Below are positions 1 through 10,751 of a stretch of 64,000 bases of DNA, piece by piece. The DNA is from Lethocerus indicus (taxonomy: Eukaryota; Arthropoda; Insecta; Hemiptera; Belostomatidae). The stretch's first letter is position 1. Each line of letters starts with the position of its first letter. The notes below the pieces were generated by a model. That model searched no databases. It saw only the letters and a program-made list of their open reading frames with translations, and had not been told where the DNA came from. The translations under genes were made by a program, and so were the position numbers. The stretch is from assembly GCA_019843655.1 (NCBI GenBank), contig JACDQD010000004.1, forward strand, positions 25,245,872 to 25,309,871, written 5' to 3'.

Positions 1-2920
1 AAATTACGAGGTGCGATACCCGGGGCGCCTAACATTCTCTCTTCCAAAAATCTCAAGTGAAACCTTCAAACTGCAAATGGTCTACTAGACATCGCAGTGC
101 AATGCCGAATTTCGCTCCTTACTAGAATTTACGCCAGCGTGAAATCCTCGTCTTTTCCTCTCGACCCCGTTTCATGGTAAATGCCGTAAATTAGAGTGGT
201 GGAGTACAATGTTGGACATATTGGTGTCGGGCGGCCAGCTATCTGTTTCCGTAATTACCGCCCGTTTTCTGGCAGGCAGTGCGTACTGGTGGTGATTATC
301 GCCGGCAGGAGTGGCGCTTCGTTGAGAACAATAGAGTGTTATTTGTTGTCTAAAAGAGGGGGCCCCCTCTAGAGGCCGGGGCCGGCGGGCGCATACCTCA
401 CCTGACTCAGTGCGGTCGGCTCACGGCCTATTTCCGGACGGTTAAACTTTTGCCAGCCCACTTCTTGGAACACTTCCTCGTCCCGAGGTATCTCCCACAT
501 CCGTTTTGGCTCCCTCCACCCGGTTTTGGCAACGCGACCGTCCCGCCTATTTTGTTAATTGCTCGGTCGTATCCCCTCCCGTCTGGACTCATTCAATTTT
601 TAATTAGTGCGTCGGTTTCATATCGATTAAAATCGTCAGAAACCGCGCGTTCGTTATTCCGGACCGAGATCGTTTTGTAAATTTATTCGGGAGCGCGAAA
701 AAGCTTTCGCCGGGCCTTCCTAACGGGCCTCTAATTGGTTTCAGAGGTGGAATTATTTTCTGGCGGCGGTAACTCTATAGAATTGCCAGTCCTTTCTTCT
801 TTCTAAAGCCGAGGCAATCGGTCGCACGCTCCTTCTCCTCTTCTTTTTTTCCCCCGCCTGTGCGTCAGCGGTTTTAGAAGACCGATTATTGTATATGAGT
901 GTGCAGGACACGACACCGTCCTGGCAATACGCTGAGTCAAGGCTGAGCCAGTCGTTGATAATGCAAATATGCATTCCTCACTCGAGCCTCCCCTCCCTCT
1001 ACTTTAAATACGCCCAGTTAATTCTACAGCCGAGTAGGACGACAGATAAATGGAACGACAAGACGGATTATGCAATATTCCCGAACGCTCGGATGTTCCG
1101 CTCGGCTCCCTTTCCGAAGCCAACGGATAGCGCTGAACACGATAACAACGAGGGAATGAGTAATATTACGTACGACGCATTTATTTACGTCATGTAATTT
1201 CTTTGAGAGGGAGATTAGACCTCCTTCCTCCCTAAACATTTCGAGAAGTATGTGTCACATTAAAGCATCGGAGAAAAGGAACGTACAAACGGTTGACCAC
1301 TTTCTGTCGCCGCTTTAAAAAATAATATCAATATCTAGTACAAATCCGACGAGGTATCGTCAAATATTATTTAATAATTTTTACGAAAAAAATATAAAAC
1401 TCGAAACCATATTGACCGTCAATATTTCCTTAAACAAATCAAATAGGATATTTTCGGAACTATCTAGAGTGGACTATATGCACAGGGTTAAGTCTACATG
1501 GTTAAGTGGAAGTAAGTGTATTTTCACCTTCCTGGCGCGCCAAGTTCAATACTTCTTACGCGACCGACCCAGAACACATTTTTCTGGTAGTTCGGAACAA
1601 GATAAACGCGAAGTGAAAGCGAAATCTAATTACAAACTCGAATAACGAGGTAAGATCTCAATTAGGCCCGGCGAGCAGATGCGCTGGCCAAAATTACATT
1701 GCCCGTCTCTTAAATTACTAAAATATTGGTTCACTCCAATCGCTCGGTTTCAATGGCTTGGCAAAATGCATTAATAACCTCTTAGGAAACAGGTCACAAA
1801 TAAAACCTTGCAGGACATAACTGACATTCTAAAAAAGTATATCCCAGTCGCAGAATGGGTTGGAAGAATTATTTAAAATGCATATCAGAGCCATCAATTG
1901 TAACCTGGCAAACGTTAGCTCTCTCTCTTGCTCACCCCCTTGTTTATTCTGGCGTTAGTTATTTGAACTCTAAATGCTAACACATTTATTTATAAACCTT
2001 CCGGAATTCCTGATGTGAACTTATGCCCGAGATAAACACTAGTTTGCGCTGCCAAATGGCCGAAGAGTGAGAGAATACCACGTATATTTGCTGAGGCGCT
2101 TCCCACTACTACTATAAACCCATCTGCCAACAAACCGACGTATAGACTTCTCTTGTCACCCATATTCTAAACAAACTTTAAAAAATCGCATATTTTAAAA
2201 ACAAATGGAAGCCGAAAGAAGTTGAATTAGTGCATTCCTCGTGTTATTAGAAGTAGTCGAACTGGATATAAATATAATTCGAGGAAGTCTATTCCTAACT
2301 GTAACAGTCAGCTAAGCTAAAACACAACTAAATATTGAAAGGAGAGCATGAAAAGAGGACGACGAAATGCCGACATTCATTCCACCAAGATGGAAGGAGG
2401 TTCGGTATCGATTAGGAGGGTTGACTACCCTATTAAATCGGCCAACGATGCCCTACAACTGCAGTGTATACACACACAGCAATGCCAACGGGGCCTCGTG
2501 ACGTATATATTGCTCCGGGTTTCTAAATACGACGAGTTTCTAAATATCATTAGCATGTACATAAACGTCTAAATACAATAAATATAACATTTATCGGAAC
2601 AATAAAGGCGATTGCGGATACGGAATATCGCTCGAAATTAGCGAAAACTAACGAGGTGCTACAAACCAAAAGGTGGGTTCAATCCAAGGCCAAACGTAAA
2701 TATCGCGGACAATCGGAGTGAGCACTCGGCTCTGATAGCTCACAGACCGCACGACATACATACAGTCCACACGATACGGGTATAGTACCCATCGAGCAGT
2801 ACACGCGTAGAGAGTCACACTCGGATTTGCAAAACAGATACAAAATTAGAGTAGTGGAAATATTTATCGCGGAACAATTTTATTCTATAATAGATAATTT
2901 GACATCTACAGACGACTGAC
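1..2920. other. Non-coding stretch below exon D, probably intron
   Basis: No exon is supportable here. The donor-like GTCAGT just below position 2921 on the minus strand implies that an intron starts at 2920 and runs towards position 1, so this is probably intron of the minus-strand gene. Composition is mixed, with an AT-rich middle (about 1300-2700) and a GC-rich patch around 355-540. The open frames in it are short, show no family resemblance and lack convincing splice borders. The downstream exons of the gene are expected outside the window. Confidence 0.5.
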
Positions 2921-3055
2921 CTGGTAAGACGGTCTTGGGCGTAGGCCCTCTCCCTTTCGAGGATGTGATCCTCGTGACTCGGGGGACCGGCGCCGGGGTG
3001 GTGAGCGGAGGGAGGCGGGATAGGGTACCGCTTGGTCCACAGCTCGGGAAGCTGG
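2921..3055 (-). CDS. Alternative, shorter exon D in a second reading frame
   Basis: A strong acceptor, a long C/T-rich tract ending in CTCTACAG with the AG at 3057-3056, precedes this 135-nt block, which ends at the same donor (GTCAGT from 2920). With two bases brought in (phase 2) it reads QLPELWTKRYPIPPPSA, then HHPGAGPPSHEDHILERE, and ends AYAQDRLT plus AG, so the exon is symmetric (phase 2 in, phase 2 out). Third codon positions are almost all C, G or T, as in exon C, which favours this frame over the Arg-rich one on the same DNA. Phase 2 entry fits splicing from exon A or B, but not the phase 0 end of exon C. The frame is closed upstream by TGA near 3203. The protein was not recognised. 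Confidence 0.45.
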
Positions 3056-3307
3056 CTGTAGAGGGTTGGGGGCGGGGCGGGAGGTGGTGCAGGGGTGGAG
3101 GCCGGGGGTGGCGCGTAGCCCTGGGCCGCGGGACCGCCCGCCCCGGGGACCTCCCACCGTCCCGCCGCCTCCACCGCCTCCGCCTTGATGGTGGCCGGAC
3201 ATCAGCAGCCTAGAATGCTGCACGCTTTCCACGTGCCTCACCTCACCCCCTCCGCCTCCGCCGCCTCCTCCTCCGCCCCCCACCAACAAACCCGGGTCTC
3301 GCCAAAC
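2921..3307 (-). CDS. Candidate exon D: low-complexity Gly/Pro-rich exon, frame unresolved
   Basis: On the minus strand this block follows an acceptor (CTGTTTTAG, AG at 3309-3308) and ends at a donor (CAG then GTCAGT). Joined to exon C in phase 0, it stays open for its full 129 codons: a Gly run, a short mixed segment (EVRHVESVQHSRLLMSGHHQ), a second Gly run, then an Arg/Pro/Ser-rich end. The mixed segment looks natural. The Arg-rich second half looks less so, because another frame of the same DNA there has better codon use and a more protein-like sequence (see the nested exon at 3055-2921). Possible explanations are a sequence indel in the GC-rich tract near 3130-3180, a tiny second intron, or alternative acceptors. 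No domain was recognised, and the region is predicted disordered from composition. Confidence 0.5.
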
Positions 3308-3353
3308 CTAAAACAGACGGAACGTCAATTTAACATCCTCCGTACGCTCTTAC
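3308..3353 (-). other. Candidate 46-nt mini-intron between exons C and D
   Basis: On the minus strand it begins GTAAGAG, a near-consensus donor, and ends CTGTTTTAG after a T-rich run. The exon C frame would hit TAA inside it (3333-3331), so splicing or a stop is required here. At 46 nt it is near the lower limit for insect introns. Alternatively, the GTAAGAG donor joins a more distant exon and this acceptor is unused. Confidence 0.45.
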
Positions 3354-3711
3354 TGAGTATGCCGCGAGGGGTGGGCGCTTTTCTGTAATTGTCCGGTAGT
3401 ATTCTTGCACAGAAATAGAGACTGTGGTAATTACCTCGGGCTGATTGTGTTGCGGCTGATGATGGTGGTGGTGGTGGTGGTGTTGGTGGTGGGGTTTCCG
3501 AGGGGTGGGAGTATTGACGGGGTTGGGGTTGGGGGTGTTAGTGGTGGGTGGTGGTGCGGGTGCGGGCGGCGCCACGGGTTGTTCGTCTGTACTGCTCAGG
3601 GCGCTTGATCTCGACCCGGATCTCTCATCACCGCTGCCCGCCGATCTCAACGAGCTCACGCCCGAGTCCGACCTGTCGTCTCTGAGCCCTCCTCCCCCTG
3701 AATCCTCCATC
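3354..3711 (-). CDS. Exon C: Ser/Gly/Pro/His-rich shared exon with a DSGxxS motif
   Basis: This is one of the best-supported coding blocks. The acceptor is GTGTTCAG (AG at 3713-3712); the exon opens with one codon-completing G, then 119 codons starting MEDSGGGGLRDDRSDSG, and ends phase 0 at A|GTAAGAG. In order: a Gly run (residues 5-8); a charged Ser-rich patch with DSGVSS (15-20), matching the beta-TrCP phosphodegron DSGxxS; repeated RSGSRSSALSS-type serines; a Pro/Thr/Asn stretch; a His run of eight; then a more ordered tail, EVITTVSISVQEYYRTITEK. Third codon positions are GC-rich. The single-base entry completes AG from exon A or exon B to AGG (Arg), so it works as a shared exon. ATG at 3710 could also be a start codon for a third isoform. 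The charged Ser-rich patch looks conserved-gene-like, but I could not name the family. Confidence 0.75.
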
Positions 3712-6700
3712 CTGAACACACGCCCATACACACATTTATTAATAAACAGTTATATCGAGATTAAATATCGCTCCCCCTCGGGGTGGACGGTCGTCCTAAT
3801 ATAATCTGTGAACACAAACATATTCGAAATAATAATTCGTTTAATTCATCGATCGAAAAATAGGTCGCCGTTATGTCCGTCCGGTCGATAATTAATAAAC
3901 GAGCGCGAGAAACGAAGGATATTTGGAAGTAAGTACTTTGTGGGAATAAAACGTAGAGGCCTTTTATAATGTTTTGCAGTCTACGGAATGGTAGCGCATC
4001 GAAACGAATATAATACGAATAGCCGGTCTATATTAATTCGAGAGAGCGGGGCGAGACGGAGTGGGCGCGAACAGGTGTACGGATCGGTTAGTTAATAGTG
4101 GCTGAATCCGGTCCAGTAATAGAACTGGCAAGTTGTCGCTAACATTCCTCGCGGCACTAACCACCCATTGAAAGTTTAATGAATCCCTTCCACGGCGAGC
4201 TTATTTTTGCGCCGCCTTCCCCTCCGATAATATTGCCCGTTTAAACGACAAACGTAAATATAAAAAGAGAAAAGCGAACGATAGATCGTATCGTCGCCGA
4301 GAAGAAAGGGAAAAATCGACCGGAAAATTCGATTCCGGAAGAGCGGAAATTTATCCCGATAATATCATCCGATAAATTCGGTTCATCGGAGCAAAATTGT
4401 ACATCCCAACAGAGCTTTCGAATGGCCATGATCCATCGGTAGAGCGGAGCTCAATGTTCCCAACCTATCTTACAACTAACGAGAATATCGCTTGTCGGAC
4501 TACATTACGAATTACGGATCTGTAGGTTCTCTAACGAGCTCAGGATAATTTCCGCGATTAAGTTTTTACAGACGAAAATAACTACAACACAACAATGAAG
4601 AAAAAACAGAGGTTACTTTCTCAACAAATAGCCGCCAATCGAGGTCACTGCCTCGAAAAATAAAACTATAATCGGGTCGAATACCAGTTCGAATTCGCTA
4701 ACCGGACGGAGCGTTTCGAAGTTTGACCTTTTTGCTGCGGTCTGGCATGCGTCCAGAGCCGAGAAACCCGACGGCGTTTATTTGTACACGCACGTCCCAC
4801 CAGCGATAAAACCCAAGCCGCAGAGCCACTGAGAGAGCAACAGAGAGAGGGGGATAACCGTCCATGTTCTGATTACATAAGGTAAAGAGAGAAGAACAGA
4901 CGGGCCAGCATTACAAAAACAGGAAAGAGAGAGAGACAGAGAAAGTCTGGTGGGGAGAATGAGCGAGGAGAGACCTTCAAAGCTGGAAGGCGACTGGGCG
5001 TACTTGGGACTAAACTAACCGCGGCCCCTTTTTACCTCGACAAAACTTCCCTTTCCAATCAGGCCACCCACACAACCCACCAACCACCCTCACCGCCTCT
5101 ATGGCAAAATAAACTGAAAAGTAACATCATAACTCAACCACACTCATATTGCCTCAATCGAATACTAATCCGAGTTAAAACTCGCTTTAACTAATTAGAA
5201 TTAATTGCACGATAACTACCAGTTGGATAAATACTCCCGCATGGACAGAATAAACCCAGGTGTTAGATGCACCTTCGCCCATCCTCAGTTCCCAGTAACT
5301 CATAGTTCTCATTTAGTTGAATTTCCCCTGTAGCGTAGGTCGTGTATGAATTTCATTTATTTTTTCCAGATATAATACGGAGGATTATTAAATTTAATGT
5401 AAATTACACCGGACTCTTTAGCTACCCGTCGTTCTGCTCCTCGGTTTAGTCAATAATGAGAAATCGATAGGTTCCACTAGATCACCGGACGAGGCGTGAA
5501 AAATCATTTCTCAAAAAGAAAAATTGCTCCAATCGCGGTCGGACAAAAATTGACACCCGATGGTTCCCTATTTTATCTACGGTGTTCCATTCAATATCGC
5601 GGCCCGAATAAAACCTAGAAAACTTTCCGATAACGATGCGTTCTTATTCTATTCTTTTTTCACTTCCCCGGCGGTTGAATCGGGACGAAGTAATTTATTC
5701 GAGGCGTATCATTACGTAAGCTAGGAACAGGTGTCAGGCGCCAAGTCGTTTCCCCGTTCCAATTCCGAGGAGGGTTTATGGGGGGGGAGGGGAATTTGAT
5801 TTCTCAAGTGTTGGACCTGCAGCGATGCCTCGTTTTATCTAACTGTACAATCGCTCTCCACTTTAGGAATTTTTTTATTACCGAAATTGGTCACATTTCG
5901 TTCGATTCTGGCTTTAGAAATTGCATTTCATAACATTCAACGGCTGTTAAGAGGTCCATGAAAAATGGCGCCTACCACATTGAATTTAATATCATCACTG
6001 GCCAACAAACTTGTTCAGCGACCCTGTGCACAGACGGGTCGTTGAAAATAATACTATTAAACATTAACGGACTAAGCGTTGATATAGAAATAATTGCGCC
6101 AGTCACGATTCGTTTATGAAAATAGACGAACGTGCTACGATGTTTAGCATTTCCACGTTATCAGAACCGAATACCTATACGAACGACCTTCTACCTAATC
6201 CTAATAAAAGGGGCATAAATAATTTAACAGCGACTAGCGAGTAAACTAAATCGGGACACGGATCTGTTGGCAATTAGAACTGCTTGACAACCACCGCAGA
6301 CAGCCGATCTGCCGAGTTCAAACCCCCCAGGGCCGTATTCGAGAACGAGGCCAAAGATTCGATCGGTTAAAATCGCATTATCCTCATTACAAAAGGAGTG
6401 TGACACAGAATCTAATTGTTGGCAAGGACCCAATCAAAGAGCGTCATCGGAGGCACCATCGACCGGCGACCGACCCTCTTCTATTCGAAAGAAGACCTTC
6501 ACAGCCCAGACAATAGGCGAGCGAGTATTGTTGCCCCGCCACGCTTAAATACACAATGACAAGTAGGAATTGGCACCATCGGGAGATGTATACATGTATA
6601 CAGTGTAGTGTATAACATGGCCAGCAATCGCTTGGCATAAGATAAGACCGCGTCCTAAATGGAGATTCCGAAAATTTATTTTCCACTGGAATTATATAAT

Positions 6701-9077
6701 GCATTCGATCAGTGAGTGAGACGAGATAAACCGAGATTAATTACTCTGGACAAAAAAACAACCAAGATTAATTTAAACAAATAATAGGAAGGTGGTGACA
6801 CGCTTGAAATAACAAACTGGGGGTATTAAAACGTTATTTAATGACGGCGAAATAAGTGAAAGGCAACAAGGCAAAGACCATAACGCTAAAGCTTGCCTAA
6901 CTGGGTCAATACGCCGCTGCACGAGGAGCTTTCTTCTTTCCTTCATTCAGCTCCTTCTCTGAGCCGACCACATTTAAACCGCAGAAATAAAGGATAAAAA
7001 TATTGTACGCATTAAAACACGCACGGCGTATCAGTGAATTGAAATTAATTGGGAATTAATAGAAATTCTTCCGATTAAAAAAAATTAATTGAAATTAGAT
7101 TCAATTAAATATAGACAGACCGATTAATTAAACTTTAGGGAATCCGCAGAGCGGATTTCTTTAATGGGAATAATTCGCAACAACGAGACCCAGGTCACCA
7201 ACTCGGAACAATCGTCCCATTTCTATACGCCTATGTTTCTAGACCCGTTATCGCACGACGAGTCAAAAACGGCAATTAGGAACGAAGAAGAAATAAACCG
7301 TTGGAAATTATACTTACAACTAATTACCAGGGCCGTGAGTCTCAACAATAGAGGAAACGGAAAACGTGTCGGGTCCGAGTCCCGTTCACATGAACTGCAA
7401 CAAGAGAAAGGTTGAGCATGGCGGCCAGCCGCTCTTGGGAAACGAAACAATGAAATCGAAAGTTTTATTAACTGCGGGAAGACGAATTGGTTCGGTAATA
7501 TGAAAAGGCCTTCATCTCTCCAGACTACTTTATAACTCCGCCACTTAATGCGGCTCGCGGTGGATTTTAATTTAAATTTTTTAATACTTCGGTTAAGCGC
7601 GACTTTCCCACATTTGTTACCACTAGCGAAACAAAATAAAAAGAATTCCCAACAATAACGCTAGCATAAATTGGAACATCATTCGTGTTCTGGGATGATT
7701 GGTTAAATGACCGGTTTATTTGGAATGAAAACTGTCGTAAACGTAATTTAAAGCGAACTCTTGAAACGTGGCGGTACGTAACAACATCAACGAAAAGATA
7801 TCCGAGATAAGCGGTTCGCCAGATGGCCTCATGACACCATGTTTGATACGACGCGTTCACAGAAAACAAACGGCGTTAAAACAACCGATCCGGCCCCAAA
7901 GCATGCATGAGATGTGCCGTGAGAGAACGACCCTCTGTGGAATAGGCACAGGGCAGCTGACGTCCGATCGACGGTATACCTATTACATCCGAAAAACCGA
8001 GACTATCGTATGACCGAGGGTAAAATGTATACACCGATACAATGAGGACGGGAAGTGCGGGGGACCACACACGCCGGAGCCTAGGACGATACCGCGGTTA
8101 TGGGAAAATATTCTGCATAACGGTAGAAAGGGGTTTACGACGTGTGGGTGTAGCTTCAAAACAAGAAATACATATTACCGAATCATTTTTGCCCCTCCAT
8201 TTCGAAAGGTGGCATTTACCGCGGAATGGGGTAAACTCGAAGGAACCAGGGCTCGGGGGTGGAATAAAAGCGAAGTTTTCATACAAAGGTTAAAGAAAGA
8301 ATTGAGGGCGCATACGGGAGGAGAGGAGGGCACAAAAGCCCCGAGGAGCCAGAACAGGGGCGGAACCCTCTCTTTCTCAACCGTCCCCTCCTCTAGCCAC
8401 CGTCTCTTCTATTCAGGGCGTCGTTTTTTTGTGAACGACAGATGTTGAGACAACAAATAGCCCTCCTCTCTGAGATGCCGAGAACAGTTACGTCTCCATT
8501 CCTTTCTCTATCGCCCGTTTCAGAAGTCTCACTCTAAACTACGCTCGTTAATTGTCCCCCTTGGAGTATTTTAGCGGCGAGAAATTGTCGTTTGCAGCTC
8601 GGGAAACCGATTTTAAGAAAATAAATAAATTAATGCGGCGACATTGAAGTTCTGCCAGACTCTCCGGTGAATAATCCTCGCTTTCTTTCTTATTCAAAGT
8701 GGGCTCTCCGTCCTAGACCGATCGGTATCTGATTGGGGCCCCAGCGATTATCGCTGAGGAGCGTATGTGGGACACGCTAACGGAATTCTGGAAACTCGCG
8801 AGAATATTTCACCAATCGCCTCCACTCCAAGTGTGTCAAGGCTTTCCGATCGTCTGGCAAAATATCAAGCATAATTTCGCTACGTTTTTGTCTCCTAAAC
8901 TCCCCCGTTTATTAAATAGTTGTTGGGCCTTTGCTCACAGACACGTAGCGAAAGGGGGCCGTGACGAGATAGTTAATTTTACACTGAGCACTGCTACGCG
9001 GAGCTATATAGGACGGATACAACTATTTTATTTATCACTGACCGTACGGTAAAAGCAATATTCCTATAACCTCATAC
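3712..9077 (-). other. Intron between exon B and exon C, no further exon seen
   Basis: This 5.4-kb stretch runs from the exon B donor (GTATGAG) to the exon C acceptor (GTGTTCAG). Open frames in it are short and their translations look random. It contains GA-rich patches (4830-4980), a short G run (5780-5790) and a 5-bp inverted repeat at about 4642-4657, but no RNA gene or mobile element I could recognise. The intron status depends on exons B and C being joined. Confidence 0.5.
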
Positions 9078-9214
9078 CTATGATGTGAATAGTATGCTGA
9101 ATTGTTGGCGACTTCGTACCCGGCCATACTGTAGCACTTTTCCCAAGAGAGCGGCTCGTAACTCTCATTGTTCCTTCCATCGGGCCTAAACCTATAATAA
9201 TCATCACTTTCCAT
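9078..9214 (-). CDS. Exon B: alternative N-terminal exon, Tyr/Asn-rich
   Basis: Starting at ATG 9214, this reads 45 codons, beginning MESDDYYRFRPDGRNNES and ending SAYYSHH plus AG, at a strong donor (CATAG|GTATGAG, intron from 9077). The composition is protein-like: many Tyr, Asn and Ser and no low complexity. A very good acceptor (TCTCTTCTCTTTTAG, AG at 9243-9242) lies just upstream. Its own TAG is the in-frame stop before the ATG, so the exon probably carries a short 5' leader and a genuine start. The outgoing phase (AG + next base) matches exon C exactly. A second model is an internal cassette exon using TATAG (AG at 9193-9192) or GAAAG (AG at 9208-9207); both would accept exon A in frame, giving 114 or 129 nt, but their sites are weaker. 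No family was recognised. Confidence 0.6.
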
Positions 9215-9258
9215 CAAAAGAAAACGGGAGGAAAGAAAAAACTAAAAGAGAAGAGAGA
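9215..9258 (-). other. Splice acceptor and 5' leader of exon B
   Basis: On the minus strand a nearly pure pyrimidine tract ends TTTTAG at 9242, followed by a second T/C-rich stretch and then the ATG at 9214. Entering at 9241 from exon A (phase 2) would meet TGA before the ATG, so this acceptor suits a non-coding upstream exon. That supports exon B as an alternative first coding exon rather than a continuation of exon A. Confidence 0.5.
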
Positions 9259-10040
9259 CAAACTCTCAGATAGATTCGCACTGCACGGACAAAACCCGGT
9301 ACGATCCTACACACCGCATGGTCGACGCCAGACTGAAAGGTTAGATAATGGTTACAACGAGGCAGCCTACTCCGCCATGGCGGGCCGAACGCTAATCGTG
9401 CATGTTCGGTTCCCGGGCCAGCAGGCCGAATAATGAAGTTCTTATTCGCTTACTCACTTCGCTTTCGGGTCGCCCTATGTTAATTAATACACATAATATA
9501 CGGTACAACGGTAATTTTTTTGGGTCAGACGGTTTATTCTTCAGTACTAAAAAAATAATTCCGAGATATTAATACGAACCCAGGCAGATATTAACTGGAT
9601 GACCGATTAAATTTATACTGGAACGAAATACGTTTGTAGACAATATTTTATTTCTACTATCGGTGTATGTCAAACAGATATATGGAGCAAATAACGATCC
9701 TAAAAGCATTTATCAAAGCAACGGTCGCAGAAAAGCGCCCGTTGGAAGTAAATCCATTTAGAGGTAAAAGAAGTTTTAGTGGACACGGACTAGATTGTGT
9801 AGCGATTACTCAATAAGCTGAAACACCCGCACGGTTCACCGCAACACAGTATCCTTTGTACACAAAGGTAGCCTCGACGCGGCTCTCTCTTTTGTTATAA
9901 TACGGTGGACACAACGGTAATGGCAATTATCACTGCTCTAACAGGGTAGTTTCGCGCACAGTCCGAGCGCGGACCGCTACACGACCGACTCGGTAATCGT
10001 GCGTAACGATTCCAGGATTATATTCGGGCCCGGCCGAATG

Positions 10041-10041
<1 letters not shown>

Positions 10042-10071
<30 letters not shown>
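10042..10071. repeat. (AC)15 microsatellite
   Basis: A clean run of alternating A and C, 30 nt long, lies in non-coding sequence 0.7 kb below exon A on the minus strand. It is an ordinary dinucleotide repeat, likely length-polymorphic. Confidence 0.95.
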
Positions 10072-10074
<3 letters not shown>

Positions 10075-10428
10075 ACTACTGGCTCACATGCTGATTCCCC
10101 ACTTCCCTGTAAAAAGGCTCGGATGCGAACGCGAGAAAACCTTCCGCCTAAGAATGGGGCCCGGTAATTGCCAATCGTGAAGCCACGCTCGACGACGCCT
10201 CACCGGCCCCTCTCGTAATTGCTCAACCGACATCTTCCCACTCGATTTGCCACGATTATACCTTTCACACAAAGGCCCTATTAAAAGTCGATTTTCCCAT
10301 TTCCTTTCTCGCCATAACATCGCTATCTAGACGTACGCGCGGATTCACAAATCGCACCGATGACGTAAGTTTCGACTTGGAAATATCGGCCGTGGCACTG
10401 AATCTCGGGCAGTTGTACCGTCGCAAAG

Positions 10429-10482
10429 TGTACGACTTATATCTTTCGGTTCTTCGGGTACCGGAAAGATATAAGTCGTACA
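10429..10482. repeat. Perfect 19-bp inverted repeat (hairpin)
   Basis: The arm at 10429-10447 is the exact reverse complement of 10464-10482. Three further pairs (GGT at 10448-10450 with ACC at 10460-10462) extend the stem past a one-base bulge (G at 10463), leaving a loop of about 9 nt. The structure would form on either strand and lies about 0.3 kb inside the intron after exon A. It is short for an animal pre-miRNA and pairs too perfectly for most. Other readings are a dimer-binding site or the footprint of a palindromic insertion. Confidence 0.9.
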
Positions 10483-10751
10483 GCGAATAGTGTGCGCGCC
10501 GGACCGCGTTCCGCAAATTGCAGTGTTTGTTCGTCTATTATTACAGAATTTTTGTGGAGCGAATAGCCGGCCAGTAATGGAGTGAAAGCTCTTCTGGCTC
10601 AATTACCGGTGGGCACGCTCCTCCATTAGCCGAGTACACAAATTCAGGTGCCAGGCACCGTAAATAGACGTATTGGCGATAATATAAAGATCTTTATAAT
10701 TAATTCGATGGAGAGTAACGGACGTTAGTGATGGATAAGGGCATTATCTAC

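Larger units (their letters stand above)
9259..10751 (-). other. Non-coding stretch between exons A and B
   Basis: This stretch begins at the exon A donor (CAG|GTAGAT) and contains no defended exon. It holds the 54-nt hairpin at 10429-10482 and the AC repeat at 10042-10071. Because exon B seems to need its own upstream leader exon, a promoter could lie in or above this interval, but I saw no convincing TATA/initiator pair. Confidence 0.4.

Noticed and set aside
2935..3804. Plus-strand frames of about 67-99 codons opposite exons C and D
   Set aside because: Gly/Val-rich shadows of the His- and Pro-coding tracts; no plus-strand splice logic, and codon bias favours the minus strand.
6300..6320. 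GAGTTCAAACC, resembling a tRNA T-loop
   Set aside because: No matching acceptor stem, anticodon arm or D-arm at the right distances. Similar GGTTCAAA/GGTTCGAA hits near 15663 and 39811 fail the same test.
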